The notes under the pieces are model-generated. The model was given only the letters and a program-made list of their open reading frames with translations. It was not told the origin of the DNA and did not search any database. The position numbers and the translations under genes are program-made. Positions 12,390-21,716 of a stretch of DNA of 64,000 bases are shown piece by piece; the first letter of the stretch is position 1; each line of letters starts with the position of its first letter. The stretch is from Spiroplasma endosymbiont of Cantharis nigra (GTDB lineage: Bacteria; Bacillota_I; Bacilli_A; Mycoplasmatales; Mycoplasmataceae), in the NCBI RefSeq assembly GCF_964019925.1, contig NZ_OZ026470.1, positions 558,001-622,000 of the forward strand, written 5' to 3'.

Positions 12390-13075
12390 TTTATTTTCCT
12401 AACTATATATTTATTAGTTGAGGTTAGTTCCCACCTTATAAAGATTCATTAAATTTAGTATGATCTTAATTAAATTAGTTTTCAAACCATAATATTCCTT
12501 ATTATCTATAATAAGAGTAGAAAAATTTATAGAGTAAATACAGAAAATGTATTAATGACTCTATTTTTTTCAAGTTATCTTTTTAATTATTGTAAAATTA
12601 AAATAATTTTACAATTCATGTTTATTGTTAAATAAATTAAAATGTATTATAGTAATTTATACTTTTATTACTAAATTTTTAGAATAATTTCACTTTATTA
12701 ATAAATACTTATTATTCTTAATTAATACTTATTAATCTTTAGTAATTAATAAATTAATACCAATAAAATATTTTTATATGTACAAAATTTATTTATACAA
12801 AATTATTATAATGTATATTTCTAAATAAAACATAAGATATTATAAATTCTAAGGGAACTACTTATTAAGCTATCTTTTATTTGAGAGATATATTTTATAA
12901 ATAAGTATATTAATATAGAGATACTAATTCAAAATATTACATTTATAACTTAGACTACCTATTCCTTAACTCTATTTTATTTTAGAAAGGTTTATAAATA
13001 TTTATTATAAATTTTTATATAGTATTTTAGCCTGATTTCTCTAACACTCTACTTTCTCATACTTAGTCAAAATAA
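12390..13075. other. Long intergenic region, no gene seen
   Basis: Nearly 690 bases of extremely AT-rich DNA with scattered short A/T palindromes. The end near 12390 should carry the promoter of the ABC operon. No protein-like ORF was found in either strand using genetic code 4. Confidence 0.55.
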
Positions 13076-13125
13076 AACCTTTTTTCAATCACAAATATTT
13101 TAATATTTGTGAGTGAAAAAAGGTT
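13076..13125 (-). terminator. Terminator of gene 13155-13493
   Basis: Long inverted repeat of about 23 bp per arm (AACCTTTTTTCA...AAATATT / AATATTTGTGAGTGAAAAAA) with one mismatch. It lies 30 bases after the stop of the minus-strand gene and is followed by TTTTATTTTG on that strand. Confidence 0.8.
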
Positions 13126-13154
13126 ATGCTATAAAGTAATTTAAAACATTAGAA

Positions 13155-13493
13155 TTAATCTTCTCATATTTCTTCTTCTTCATTAAAATATTTAACAGGA
13201 TTTTGAAAATGTTTAAGTAATTTTTTATTTAAATAGGAACTGTTACTTTCATCATTTATATCTGTAATTGTAAAATGAATTTTATTTTTTATCTGATTTG
13301 GACAACTACATAATTTTCACTCTTTTGGTTTAAAAACACTAACTACTTTTTTATTAACTACAATTAAAACTAAATCAACTTCACTAATTATTTCTGCTTT
13401 AGCAGTTCAACATCCATTTGAAATATCATATATTTCATCTCTAGTCATTAATTCATTATATCTTTTTGAACAATTTAAAATAACACCTTTCAT
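13155..13493 (-). CDS. Small hypothetical protein, possible PUA/EVE-like fold
   Basis: A 112-residue soluble protein with no signal peptide. It begins MKGVILNCSKRYNELMTRDE and continues with DISNGCWTAKAEIISEVDLV, then VVNKKVVSVFKPKEWKL. The order 'W-A--I...D-V--VVN--VV-V-KP--W' resembles small PUA/EVE/ASCH-like proteins found near restriction and helicase genes in other bacteria; that is a fold guess from pattern only. It has a short acidic tail (NEEEEIWED). It forms its own unit with a strong terminator and lies between two ABC systems. TGA codes for all three Trp residues. Confidence 0.7.
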
Positions 13494-13573
13494 TTTTACT
13501 TTTCCTTCTTAATCACTTATATTTTATATGATATTTTTAATAAATGAAAATTTAAATTACTTTCTAAAAATTT

Positions 13574-13735
13574 TTATTTCTGAGTAATAAGTAATTCTGT
13601 TCTACATATCAACAAGCATCTTTGCGCTCTATTATAATCAATAAATCGATGCTTTATGAATAGAATGGATAATCCTTCTATTGAGAAGATCGGTCTCTTT
13701 AAGATTGTTAATTCCAATTCTTTTGTAAAGCTCAT
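13574..13735 (-). CDS. Short ORF after the ABC ATPase, doubtful
   Basis: A 53-codon ORF starting 3 bases after the stop of 13739-14674, uninterrupted (MSFTKELELTILKRPIFS...). Its base composition is less AT-rich than its surroundings. A second frame of the same DNA also reads protein-like (YKRIGINNLKETDLLNRRI) until a stop, so the segment may be a small remnant of another gene rather than a real product. No family recognised. Confidence 0.25.
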   Translation of the reverse strand: MSFTKELELTILKRPIFSIEGLSILFIKHRFIDYNRAQRCLLICRTELLITQK

Positions 13736-13738
13736 TTT

Positions 13739-14674
13739 TTATTTGACTTCTATATTTTGATTTTCTAAAGCTTTATGAATTGACTCCATATTTATTGGCA
13801 ATTTTACAAGATTTATTAATGGCAAGTTATTTTTTATTAAATATAAGAATAAGTAATTAATCTGACGATAGTTTTTAGCTGCAATTACTAAGGAGTTTTC
13901 ATCTCTATCATATTTAAAGGATTTAATATTTTCTTGTAATAAAAAATCTCTAAATTTTTCTACATCAAATAAATCTTTAATAAATAATTTATACTTGGAG
14001 TAAATGTTTAATGTCTCTTTTGTACCTTCAAATATTTTCTGACCACTTTCTAAAATAATATACTCATCAATAATATCTGAAATTTCATCAATATTATGAA
14101 CAGTAATAATTATTGTCTTACCTTGTTTTTTAAACTCTACTAATAAATTTTTAACTTTATTTCTTCAATATGAATCTAAATTTGCTCCAGGTTCATCCAT
14201 AATAATTATTTCAGGATCTTTTATAAAGCATAGAATTAAATTGATTCTATTTTTCATTCCCCATGAAAAATCTTTAACTTTTTTATTTCTATGATTTCAA
14301 ACATCAAAGTATTCCATTCAATACTTAACCTTTTCTTTTATTTTGCCTTTTTTTACTCCCATAATTAAACAACTATCTTTTAAAAAGTTATACGCAGATA
14401 TATCATGTAAAGCAAAATCCATTTGAGTATAATATCCAATCATTCTATTTGCTTTATGATAACTTCTTGATTTTCTTTTTATATTATTAATTGTTATTTT
14501 ACCTTTATATTTTTTAATTATTCCCAATAGTGCATTTAAAATAACAGTTTTACCACTACCACTAGTACCTAATAGTCCAACAATTTTACCTTGTTCAATT
14601 TGAAAGCTTATTGGGCCTACTTTATTTGACTTAAACTTTTTAATAAAATTATCAAATATAATTAATTTTTCCAT
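13739..14674 (-). CDS. ABC transporter ATP-binding protein with degenerate signature motif
   Basis: A 311-residue ATPase. Walker A is GTSGSGKT (about residues 36-43), Walker B is EIIIMDEPGANLD, and the H-loop region is ITVHN. The usual LSGGQ signature is replaced by FSWGMKN, in which the Trp is a TGA codon. The region after the H-loop is about 100 residues longer than a minimal ATPase, as in DrrA/NatA-like exporters. GAGGTTAG upstream supports the ATG. It follows its permease (14697-16565) by 22 bases, so the two form an operon. The family assignment is safe; the substrate is unknown. Confidence 0.88.
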
Positions 14675-14696
14675 TTTATTCTAACCTCATTTTCTA

Positions 14697-16565
14697 TTAT
14701 TGTAAATCTAAGGAATTAAATTTATAAAATGCTATGGAGAATAAAATTATACTAATAACTCCTTGAATAACTAAATACCAGCATGGATTTGTTCCACTAT
14801 CATAAGAAGTTTTATCAATTGAACCATTCTTAACTTTTAAATCATATGTGCTATAAGGTAAAAGTATATTTTTTTGTGAGTCTAGTGAGATATAAGACTT
14901 TAATTGTGGGTCAAATCAAATATCTTCATAACTTAGACCAGAGTAATAAGTATAATTTACAAATACATTTGATAAAAAATTAAAATGAAAGAGCATATTA
15001 TAAATTTTTCTTGTACTTACATAATCATTTCACTCCTGACTTGATTCATTTAATTTATAGCTTGTTGCAACAACATAATTTGAAGTGTAATTAATAAAAT
15101 AATCTTCAAGAATTCTTGTAGTAATCATTAAGGGATTATAAATTGAAGAAAATATTTTCTCATTTGAGTTATAATTTTCATCCATATCAGCTTCAACTAC
15201 TCTTTGACCATCTTCATCTTGAATTCTTAAACCATTTAAATTCATAAAATGATTTTGATAGATATCTTTTAAATAAGAAATATTAAAACTTCTCTTATCT
15301 AAAGAAGCATCATCTTTTAAATTATTACTTGTTTGCCCTTTTCTAATTAATTCAATATAGCCTTTTTTTTCTTCTGTTATAGCTCCTTGCTCATCTACTG
15401 ATTGTCAACACGCACTTGGATCAACATTATCACATGAATCTAATTGAATATAATCATCAAATAAGTAATAAAACTTTTGTTGAAAGTGAGTAGTATATGA
15501 ATTAATGTAATTATTAAATTCTAGTAGTTCCTTTAAGATTTTAAACTTGTTATAACCATTTTCATCATTAAAGTTAGGATCACTATTTTTAATTTTATTT
15601 TCTAATTCACTAATACTAATAAATTTATATTTTAAATAAGTCTCCAGCCTTATTTCATCATCAAATTTCAAATCTGAAAGAGCTGAGTCAAATGGAACTG
15701 AAGATATTTTAGCATCAAAGCGAATTTTTAATGGTTCATCATCAATTATTCCTAACTCTTTTCAAAAGTTTTTTCTATTCTCTATATTTTTAGTTTCACT
15801 TATTGTGCTTATTCGATATTGATTCTCTAAGAAGTTATCAACAATATATTTACTTAAATTAGGATAAGCTATTTGGGATTTATTAACATTAGAGATTAAA
15901 TCAAATGAGTTATAAATATTATCTGTTCTTAAGATAACAGTTCCTGCATCTCCTGAAAAACTTATATTTTTTGATTTTTCTGATGTCTTTAAAAATTGAT
16001 ATGGTAATGATGAAATAAAGCTAAATGACATTATTAAAGTAACTATAATTATTGATGCTTGCTGTGAAAGTACTGATAATAGAAATAATACAAAATTTGA
16101 TAATAAAATTATAATTAGAAATAAATATAATGTATAAACCATAGATATCTTAAGAACGACTGGATTATTAAAGTTAGTAACTGCAATAATTAAAAAATTA
16201 ATAGTAAATAGTATAAAACAATAAACTCAAATAACCATGTTTGTTGTAATAAATAATTTAGATCTTTTTAAATGTTGTGTAGAAATAATATTTATTGTTT
16301 TATCAGTTTTTTTAATATGAAAAAAATAATTTAATAATCTCATAGAAATTAAAATAACAATAGCACATGTATGTATCAAAACGTAATAGTTAAATACAAT
16401 AACTTTCATATCAGAAGTTGGAAATATCATTAACATTAAACCAACTAATACTGATAGACTCATAGATATTAAATACATTATCATAAAAGTCTTTTCTCTT
16501 AAAATACTTTTAAATTGATATTTAAAAATTGTGAAAAAACTAATATTCATTTTAATATCTTTCAT
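14697..16565 (-). CDS. ABC transporter permease (ABC-2 like)
   Basis: A 622-residue membrane protein. Hydrophobic segments are near residues 20-45, 55-80, 110-135 and 145-175, then a soluble domain of about 400 residues follows, and a last TM segment (CWYLVIQGVISIILFSIAFY) ends the protein. The layout resembles the permease at 10142-11662 with a larger outside loop. AGGAGAG lies before the ATG at 16565. The ATPase gene follows 22 bases downstream. It probably exports an unknown substrate. Two cysteines in the loop are close together (SCDNVDPSAC). Confidence 0.82.
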
Positions 16566-17016
16566 AATTTCTCTCCTTTTTTATTTTAAATTTTGTTACT
16601 AAGAAAATTAATTAACAAGTTTAGTAAGTTTTACTAAGAAAATATATATTTTATTAAGGTATTATATTGTTTGCCTATTTTAATTTTAAAAACTTTAGGA
16701 ATCATAGTAAATGTAAAAGACTCTGATCCCTTTATAAAATGAATAATATAATCAATTCATATATTTAAAAAAGAATTGCTCCTTTTAAAGTTAATAACTA
16801 TTTATACTCTTAAAGATAAAGTGCCCTGTTTTTAAATTGTTTAATACTATTTTTTAAATGGGATATCTGAAAATTTGCATTTTAAAATTAATTTTAAACA
16901 AAAAACAAACTATTTAAGTTTGCCTTTTACCAGAAACATATTTACAGTTTTGACAATATGTTTAATATTTACAAAAAATAAACTCTATTCTTTAAAAATT
17001 ATGACAATATCTATTA
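16566..17016. other. Intergenic region, no gene seen
   Basis: About 450 AT-rich bases between the ABC permease start and the end of a lipoprotein gene. A plus-strand ORF of 69 codons (16875-17084) runs into the antisense of the lipoprotein gene, has no ribosome site and low-complexity content, and is not accepted. Confidence 0.55.
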
Positions 17017-18699
17017 TTATTTTGAGTATCCTTGAGAAAATAAAACAGTTCTTTTATTTATGTTTACTGTGTAGCTTGATTTGAAATAATCCATTTCAAA
17101 TGCAACCGATAATTTATAACCACCTAAGTAGCTATCTTTAAATAAAGTATATGCATCTCCTGAATTATAAGCATGTTTAATAATATGAGCATATTTTCCA
17201 TCTTGGCTATCAGCAGTTCATGATATGTTAAATAAAAACTGACTCTGTTTTGAATTTGAAATTAATTTATCTCTCTCTGTTCTTAAATTAGAATGCTCTA
17301 AGTTTACGAAACTATTGATATTTTGAGTTTTATTTTCTATCCCTAAAGAAGATCATTTATTAAATAATTGTGAATTTCTAGAAAAGGAGAATATTATATG
17401 TTCTTGATCATAACTTGCACCAGATCACTTAACTGTTTGATAAATATCGCCAAAAGCCTTAGTTGCAACTTTGAAATTTTCTTTTAGTACATTAACAAAC
17501 TCGCTACTTTTTCTTGATACCACTTCTCTATTTTGAAAATATCCAAAACTTAAAGATAAATTGGGTATATCAATCTGTTCTTGATCATTAATTTTATAAT
17601 TAAGATTAGTTAAAGTTATTGAATTGAATTTAATAACTGAGTTTATAAAAACATTCATATTTTCATTATTACCTAAATTCAATGAAATTTGATTTAATTT
17701 AGATGATAAGTTATCTTTCATGTATTCTTCTGAAATATTTTCAGTAGAAGAAATCAAACTTTCAATATTTGCATCATTTGATTCTCTATTATCTAAAAAT
17801 CTTTTTAATTCATCTTCTCCAAGCTTATTTTCCCTGTAGGATAATAAATTCTTAAGATTAGTAAAAGACTTTTGTTTAGATATTGTTAAATCAATGTTGA
17901 ACTCATCTTTTACAAATTGTAAAAACTTATTTGAATAACTTGAATCATTAAAGTAATTCATAATTTCATTATTATTCTGTTCCAAAAATGTCTTATTACC
18001 TAAATTTAAATCTGTTGAATAAACTCTACCAATATCATTTAATAGAAATTTTTCTTCAACACCATTGTACATATCCTGAATATTTCCACCAATTTCTTCA
18101 TCATCTGTTATAGAAATAACATTTGGTACATCTTGAATTTTATACTCTTCAAATTCTCCTGTTTTATTTTGATAATTAACTGATACTGAATAATTGAATT
18201 TAGTTGTTCCAAATCATATTCTCTTATTACTCTCTTCGTATGACTTAGTTTTAATTTCAATCTGCTCATTAGGAACTATAACTAGTTCTTTAAAAACAGA
18301 ACTAGTTCCTGCTAACAGAACTGAATATTTTTCAACCTTATTTAAATCATTTATTTTTTGTTTTAATTCATTTAGTTTAAATAAATTATTAAAATCTTCA
18401 ATAATAATTGATCTTACTTCATCATCTGCAGTTTTAATACTATCACTTCCCATAAAGTCTTCAAATTTCTGTTTTGTAAAAAATTTTAAATTACTTCCTG
18501 GTTTATCTATTAGTAAAAAATTTTTATTAGTATCTGCAATATGTTCATTTAAAATCTTATTTACATCATTTTTAAACTCCTTTATCAGTGATTCAAGTTC
18601 TAAAACTGGTGGAGCTACTTTATTTCCACAAGCCATAACGGTTAAACTTGGTGTACTTATTAAACCAATAGCACTTAATAAACTTAATAATTTTTTCAT
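17017..18699 (-). CDS. Large lipoprotein, unknown function
   Basis: A 560-residue lipoprotein. Signal peptide MKKLLSLLSAIGLISTPS and lipobox VMAC place the lipidated Cys at position 24. The mature protein is hydrophilic, mixed helix and strand, with no recognised domain; it has several TGA-coded Trp residues. AAAGGAAT stands before the ATG. Just upstream are a 16-base homopolymer and a perfect 22-bp hairpin, which could modulate expression. It appears to be a single-gene unit. It should be displayed on the outer membrane face. Confidence 0.88.
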
Positions 18700-18734
18700 A
18701 TATTTTATTCCTTTTCATTTTTACTATTCTATTT

Positions 18735-18750
18735 AAAAAAAAAAAAAAAA
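18735..18750 (-). repeat. 16-base poly-T tract (A on plus strand) upstream of lipoprotein
   Basis: A run of 16 A on the plus strand, seen as T16 when transcribed toward the lipoprotein at 17017-18699, 35 bases before its start codon. It directly follows TTTGCTTTGC and the hairpin 18761-18813. Tracts of this length are prone to slippage in mollicutes, so it is a candidate phase-variation site. Confidence 0.7.
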
Positions 18751-18760
18751 GCAAAGCAAA

Positions 18761-18813
18761 TTACAACACTTAAAAATGTTTTATTAACTTTAAAACATTT
18801 TTAAGTGTTGTAA
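18761..18813 (-). terminator. Perfect 22-bp hairpin upstream of the lipoprotein gene
   Basis: Arms at 18761-18782 and 18792-18813 are perfectly complementary (TTACAACACTTAAAAATG...), with a 9-base loop. On the minus strand it is followed by TTTGCTTTGC and T16, so it has the form of an intrinsic terminator. The nearest upstream minus-strand gene ends at 19401 and has its own terminator, so this one may instead act as an attenuator for the lipoprotein. Confidence 0.65.
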
Positions 18814-18889
18814 TTATTTTAAGATATAAAAAATTTTCTCAACAAATAAAGGCTATATTAATGCAAAAACTGAGATAATTTTAATGACT

Positions 18890-18928
18890 TTACTATATTT
18901 TTAACTAATTAGTTTAAAAATATAGTAA
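18890..18928. repeat. Perfect 15-bp inverted repeat
   Basis: Arms TTACTATATTTTTAA (18890-18904) and TTAAAAATATAGTAA (18914-18928) with a 9-base loop. Its role is unknown; it lies in the gap between the lipoprotein hairpin and the gene at 19401-20237. Confidence 0.6.
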
Positions 18929-19011
18929 TTTAAAAGTCAATAATACTTAAATTTAGAATAATAACTAGAGTAAATAAATTATTTTGACTTATTCTGTTAG
19001 AAATAATTATA

Positions 19012-19090
19012 CTAACTATTATCGCTTGTAATTTCAAATAATCTAGACTGTGTTTTAATTGAAGCCTGTACTCAATTCAAAATATATAAA
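19012..19090 (-). pseudogene. Possible 3' remnant of a secreted-protein gene
   Basis: The minus strand reads ILNWVQASIKTQSRLFEITS and then DNS before a TAG. The pattern 'W-QA...S-LFEIT' at a protein end resembles the tail of the 26908-28074 gene (W...EASMSISDIKFS). No upstream part is found. It is offered as a weak remnant in an otherwise empty gap. Confidence 0.25.
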
Positions 19091-19363
19091 AAAGTTTTAT
19101 TTTAAATGCACTTACTGTTTTTTATATGAAATATTTATATCCTTCCCTTTCACTTAAAGATTATCTTTTATCTCTAAATTAAAATTCTCATTTTATCATC
19201 CATTTTTTTGTTGAACAATTTAGGTAATAACAAAAAAAATTTATAGTAGTTTAATATCTTTTTTTAAATACTTAGTCAAGTTAAGATAAATCTTTTAGTA
19301 AATTTACTAAAAAAAGAAATCGCTTCAAATCTTATTACTGACTTAAATATAATTAAATAAAAA

Positions 19364-19390
19364 AAATTTATCTTATAAAAAGATAAATTT
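19364..19390 (-). terminator. Terminator of 19401-20237
   Basis: Inverted repeat AAATTTATCTT / AAGATAAATTT with a 5-base loop, 11 bases after the minus-strand stop codon, followed by a run of T on that strand. Confidence 0.8.
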
Positions 19391-19400
19391 AAAAGTAAAA

Positions 19401-20237
19401 CTAGGCAAATTCAGACACTCAAGCATATATTACAAAAATAGCTCCAACTGCTGCAAATGCTGCTGGAACAGCTCATGATGAAGCTGTTACTGTAGTTTCT
19501 GTAATAATTAATACTGGATAAACAATTTCTTTAAATGCTGACGCAATAGTTCTAATATTAAGAGCTCATGCTACAGAACTAAGTAAATTTGGATCTAAAT
19601 TATGTTTTTGTCTATAAAATCCAATTGATGCTGAAGCCACTCCAAGTGAAGCACTTGTAGCTGAGGCTGCAACTGCTCAAGGAATACTAATTCCAAATCA
19701 CCAAGCTGCTGCTCAAAATCCTGCTGCAGCAATACCTGCTACAACTGCTAATGAAGATAAAGTATTTTGTGCTATTGCAAGATCTCTTGAGAATTTAGTT
19801 AATGAAGCTTTAGCTTCTTCCAGACTTTCAATATTTTTTGATTTTGAAAAATAATTAAAAGAATTGTAAGAAACATTATTTACTTTATCACTATTTCTTA
19901 AATTATTAATTTCAGAACCATATGTATTTTCATATTTTTTTGTCATTTCTGATAAACTAATATTAATTTCTTCAAGAGATAAGTTATTACTTTTTACATC
20001 ATCATAATATTTTAAAGATTCCTCACGCGCCTTTAATATCATGTCCTTGTTTTCACTTGATTCATCCAATATTCCATCAAACATTGTTAATAAGCTTTCT
20101 TCCATTTTATTTCAATTAATTTCATTACCACTTATTTCAAGATTTGAATTATTTCTATATTGATTAGCTAAAACAACTGAATTTATTCCTGTTACTCCCA
20201 ATGTTAAAGCTGATACCATACTAATTAATTTTTTCAT
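19401..20237 (-). CDS. Secreted protein with alanine-rich hydrophobic C-terminus
   Basis: A 278-residue protein with an N-terminal signal (MKKLISMVSALTLGVTGINS, cut near VLA-NQ). A hydrophilic, helical middle follows (about residues 30-165, many E, S, N). The last 115 residues are strongly hydrophobic and Ala-rich: SSLAVVAGIAAAGFWAAAWW, then IPWAVAASATSASLGVASAS, a short polar stretch (YRQKHNLDPN), and a final hydrophobic segment (AAFAAVGAIFVIYAWVSEFA). There is no lipobox. A soluble secreted part with a hydrophobic hairpin end is seen in some pore-forming or self-inserting proteins; that role is only inference. It is a single-gene unit with its own terminator. Confidence 0.85.
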
Positions 20238-20569
20238 TTTTTGTATCCTTTCTTATATTTAAAACAAAAATTTACTTATTCATATCCCTCTTTTCTATAC
20301 TTGGAATTATTATAAAAAAAATTTACTTATTATTTTAAATAAATAATAAGTAAATAAGTGTTTATATAAATAAAATAAAAATTATAAATTTTATTAAAAG
20401 AGTAAAATTATTTACTAAAAGCCATAATTACTTAGTAATAAATACAGCAAAATAATAAAATAAGTTCTAAATATAAAATTGATTTTATACACTTTTATAT
20501 TTATAAAATAAATTTATTTTTATAAGAATCTAATTGTGTCTTACATATAAAAACTTTTATCAAAGTTAT
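20238..20569. other. Intergenic region, short A/T palindromes only
   Basis: About 330 bases with several short A/T inverted repeats (for example around 20330-20360). No gene seen. The end near 20238 should hold the promoter of the secreted protein. Confidence 0.5.
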
Positions 20570-21184
20570 TTAAATATTAAATGAAATATTTTTAAATAAA
20601 TAAGTAGAAAGTCAAGCAAATGTAAGCAATAACCCATTCATTAATATTGTTGATATACAATAGAGAATAATATTTATATCTTTTAAAGCTGGTGTCTCTA
20701 TAAATATTTTAATGTTTTCACCATTTTCCATAGTTTCATAAACTAAAAAACTAACTGGTTCTTTGTCAAAATCAGGAGGTAAAACATTAGAAATAAAAAC
20801 TTGTAAACCAATGTAGTTAATAATTATTTTTTTAGAGCTTTACTTTCTGAAGCTGAGATTAGAGCAATTAATTCTAATAAACCTATTAAAATAAAGTAAG
20901 TTAAGATTAACGAACCTACAATATTAAATGCATAGTTCTTTCTATTAAAAGTAAGGCCACAATAAAAAATATAGATGCTAACATTAATAAAAAGAAATAA
21001 GTTTGTAATCCTCCTAAAATTATATTAGATAGAGCATCATTGGAAGCATGTCCAAATGAAGCAATAGAGATAAGAATTATAAATGCTGGTAAGTATAAAA
21101 ATGTTGTGATTAACATTAAAGATAAATACTTAGCTAATACTATTTGTGCTTTAGAAATGGGTTGAGTTAACATTGGAATCAGTA
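20570..21184 (-). pseudogene. Truncated, frameshifted ABC permease
   Basis: The minus strand carries three blocks in different frames. LIPMLTQPISKAQIVLAKYL is the motif that follows TM2 of ABC-2 permeases. A second TM-rich block reads NIVGSLILTYFILIGLLELI. A third block reads IINYIGLQVFISNVLPPDFD and ends in a last TM and stop at 20570-20572. The N-terminal third is missing: homology stops near 21184, where a plus-strand repeat unit begins. The gene was therefore broken both by indels and by the arrival of that unit. No ATPase gene remains beside it. Confidence 0.75.
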
Positions 21185-21556
21185 ACTAGAAAATTTGATC
21201 AAGATGAAGAAATTGTATTCTCTTATCGAAGTGAAATAATTATTAATAATGATCATAATATTAATTTTAAAGAAATTAAGCGAGTTATATATAAGGGCTT
21301 TACTCCAATTTACTTTAAGCCAAAGTTAAAAGTAATGGTTATGGAAACAAAAAATAAAAAATGTTATGCATTAATTGGAAATGACTTTTACAGTCTTATT
21401 CAAGTTAAGGATGAACATTTACATGGAAATATGAAACATTATCTAATAAGAAATTTGAAACTACTAAAATACCAAAAATTAATTATACTTGGAAAGCAAC
21501 TAGCTGATATTTTTTTGATAGAAAAAGAAAAAATACAAGATATATTTATTAGATAA
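21185..21556 (+). pseudogene. 5'-truncated ORF of unknown family (repeat copy 1)
   Basis: About 120 codons in one open frame: RKFDQDEEIVFSYRSEIIIN ... YKGFTPIYFKPKLKVMVMET ... LLKYQKLIILGKQLADIFLI EK-EKIQDIFIR. There is no ATG or ribosome site at its 5' end; the frame simply runs out of the antisense of the broken permease. It is therefore a fragment of a longer gene. The last 265 bases plus its terminator-like hairpin recur at 24760-25062. Family unknown. Confidence 0.55.
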
Positions 21557-21603
21557 ATCTTGTATTTCAGAACATAATCACTTATTATCTACATCTTTTT
21601 TAT
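21292..21603 (+). repeat. Direct repeat copy 1 flanking the SIR2-HerA module
   Basis: About 312 bases that match 24760-25062 along their whole length with scattered substitutions and small indels. Both copies start at TAAGGGCT and end at TTATTATCTACA. The unit contains the C-terminal part of an unknown ORF and a hairpin (AAATACAAGAT / ATCTTGTATTT). The copies are in the same orientation with the defence module between them. Confidence 0.85.
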
Positions 21604-21716
21604 TTATTTCATTAATTATAAATTTCACTTATATTAAAAAATCTTTGCTTTTTCATTGTCCATCTCTTTAAGAATATTTTTTCGCTCACAATTTTTTATT
21701 AAATTTATTTTTATTT

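Noticed and set aside
12390-13060. Possible small genes or an origin in the long AT-rich gap
   Set aside because: No ORF with protein-like content, no DnaA-box cluster and no neighbouring replication genes.
18194-18736. Plus-strand ORF of 180 codons
   Set aside because: It is antisense to the lipoprotein gene, which has a signal peptide, a lipobox and a ribosome site.
21173-21184. TTG start for the plus-strand ORF 21173-21556
   Set aside because: The bases there are antisense of the permease remnant (LIPML); the ORF is a truncated fragment with no ribosome site.
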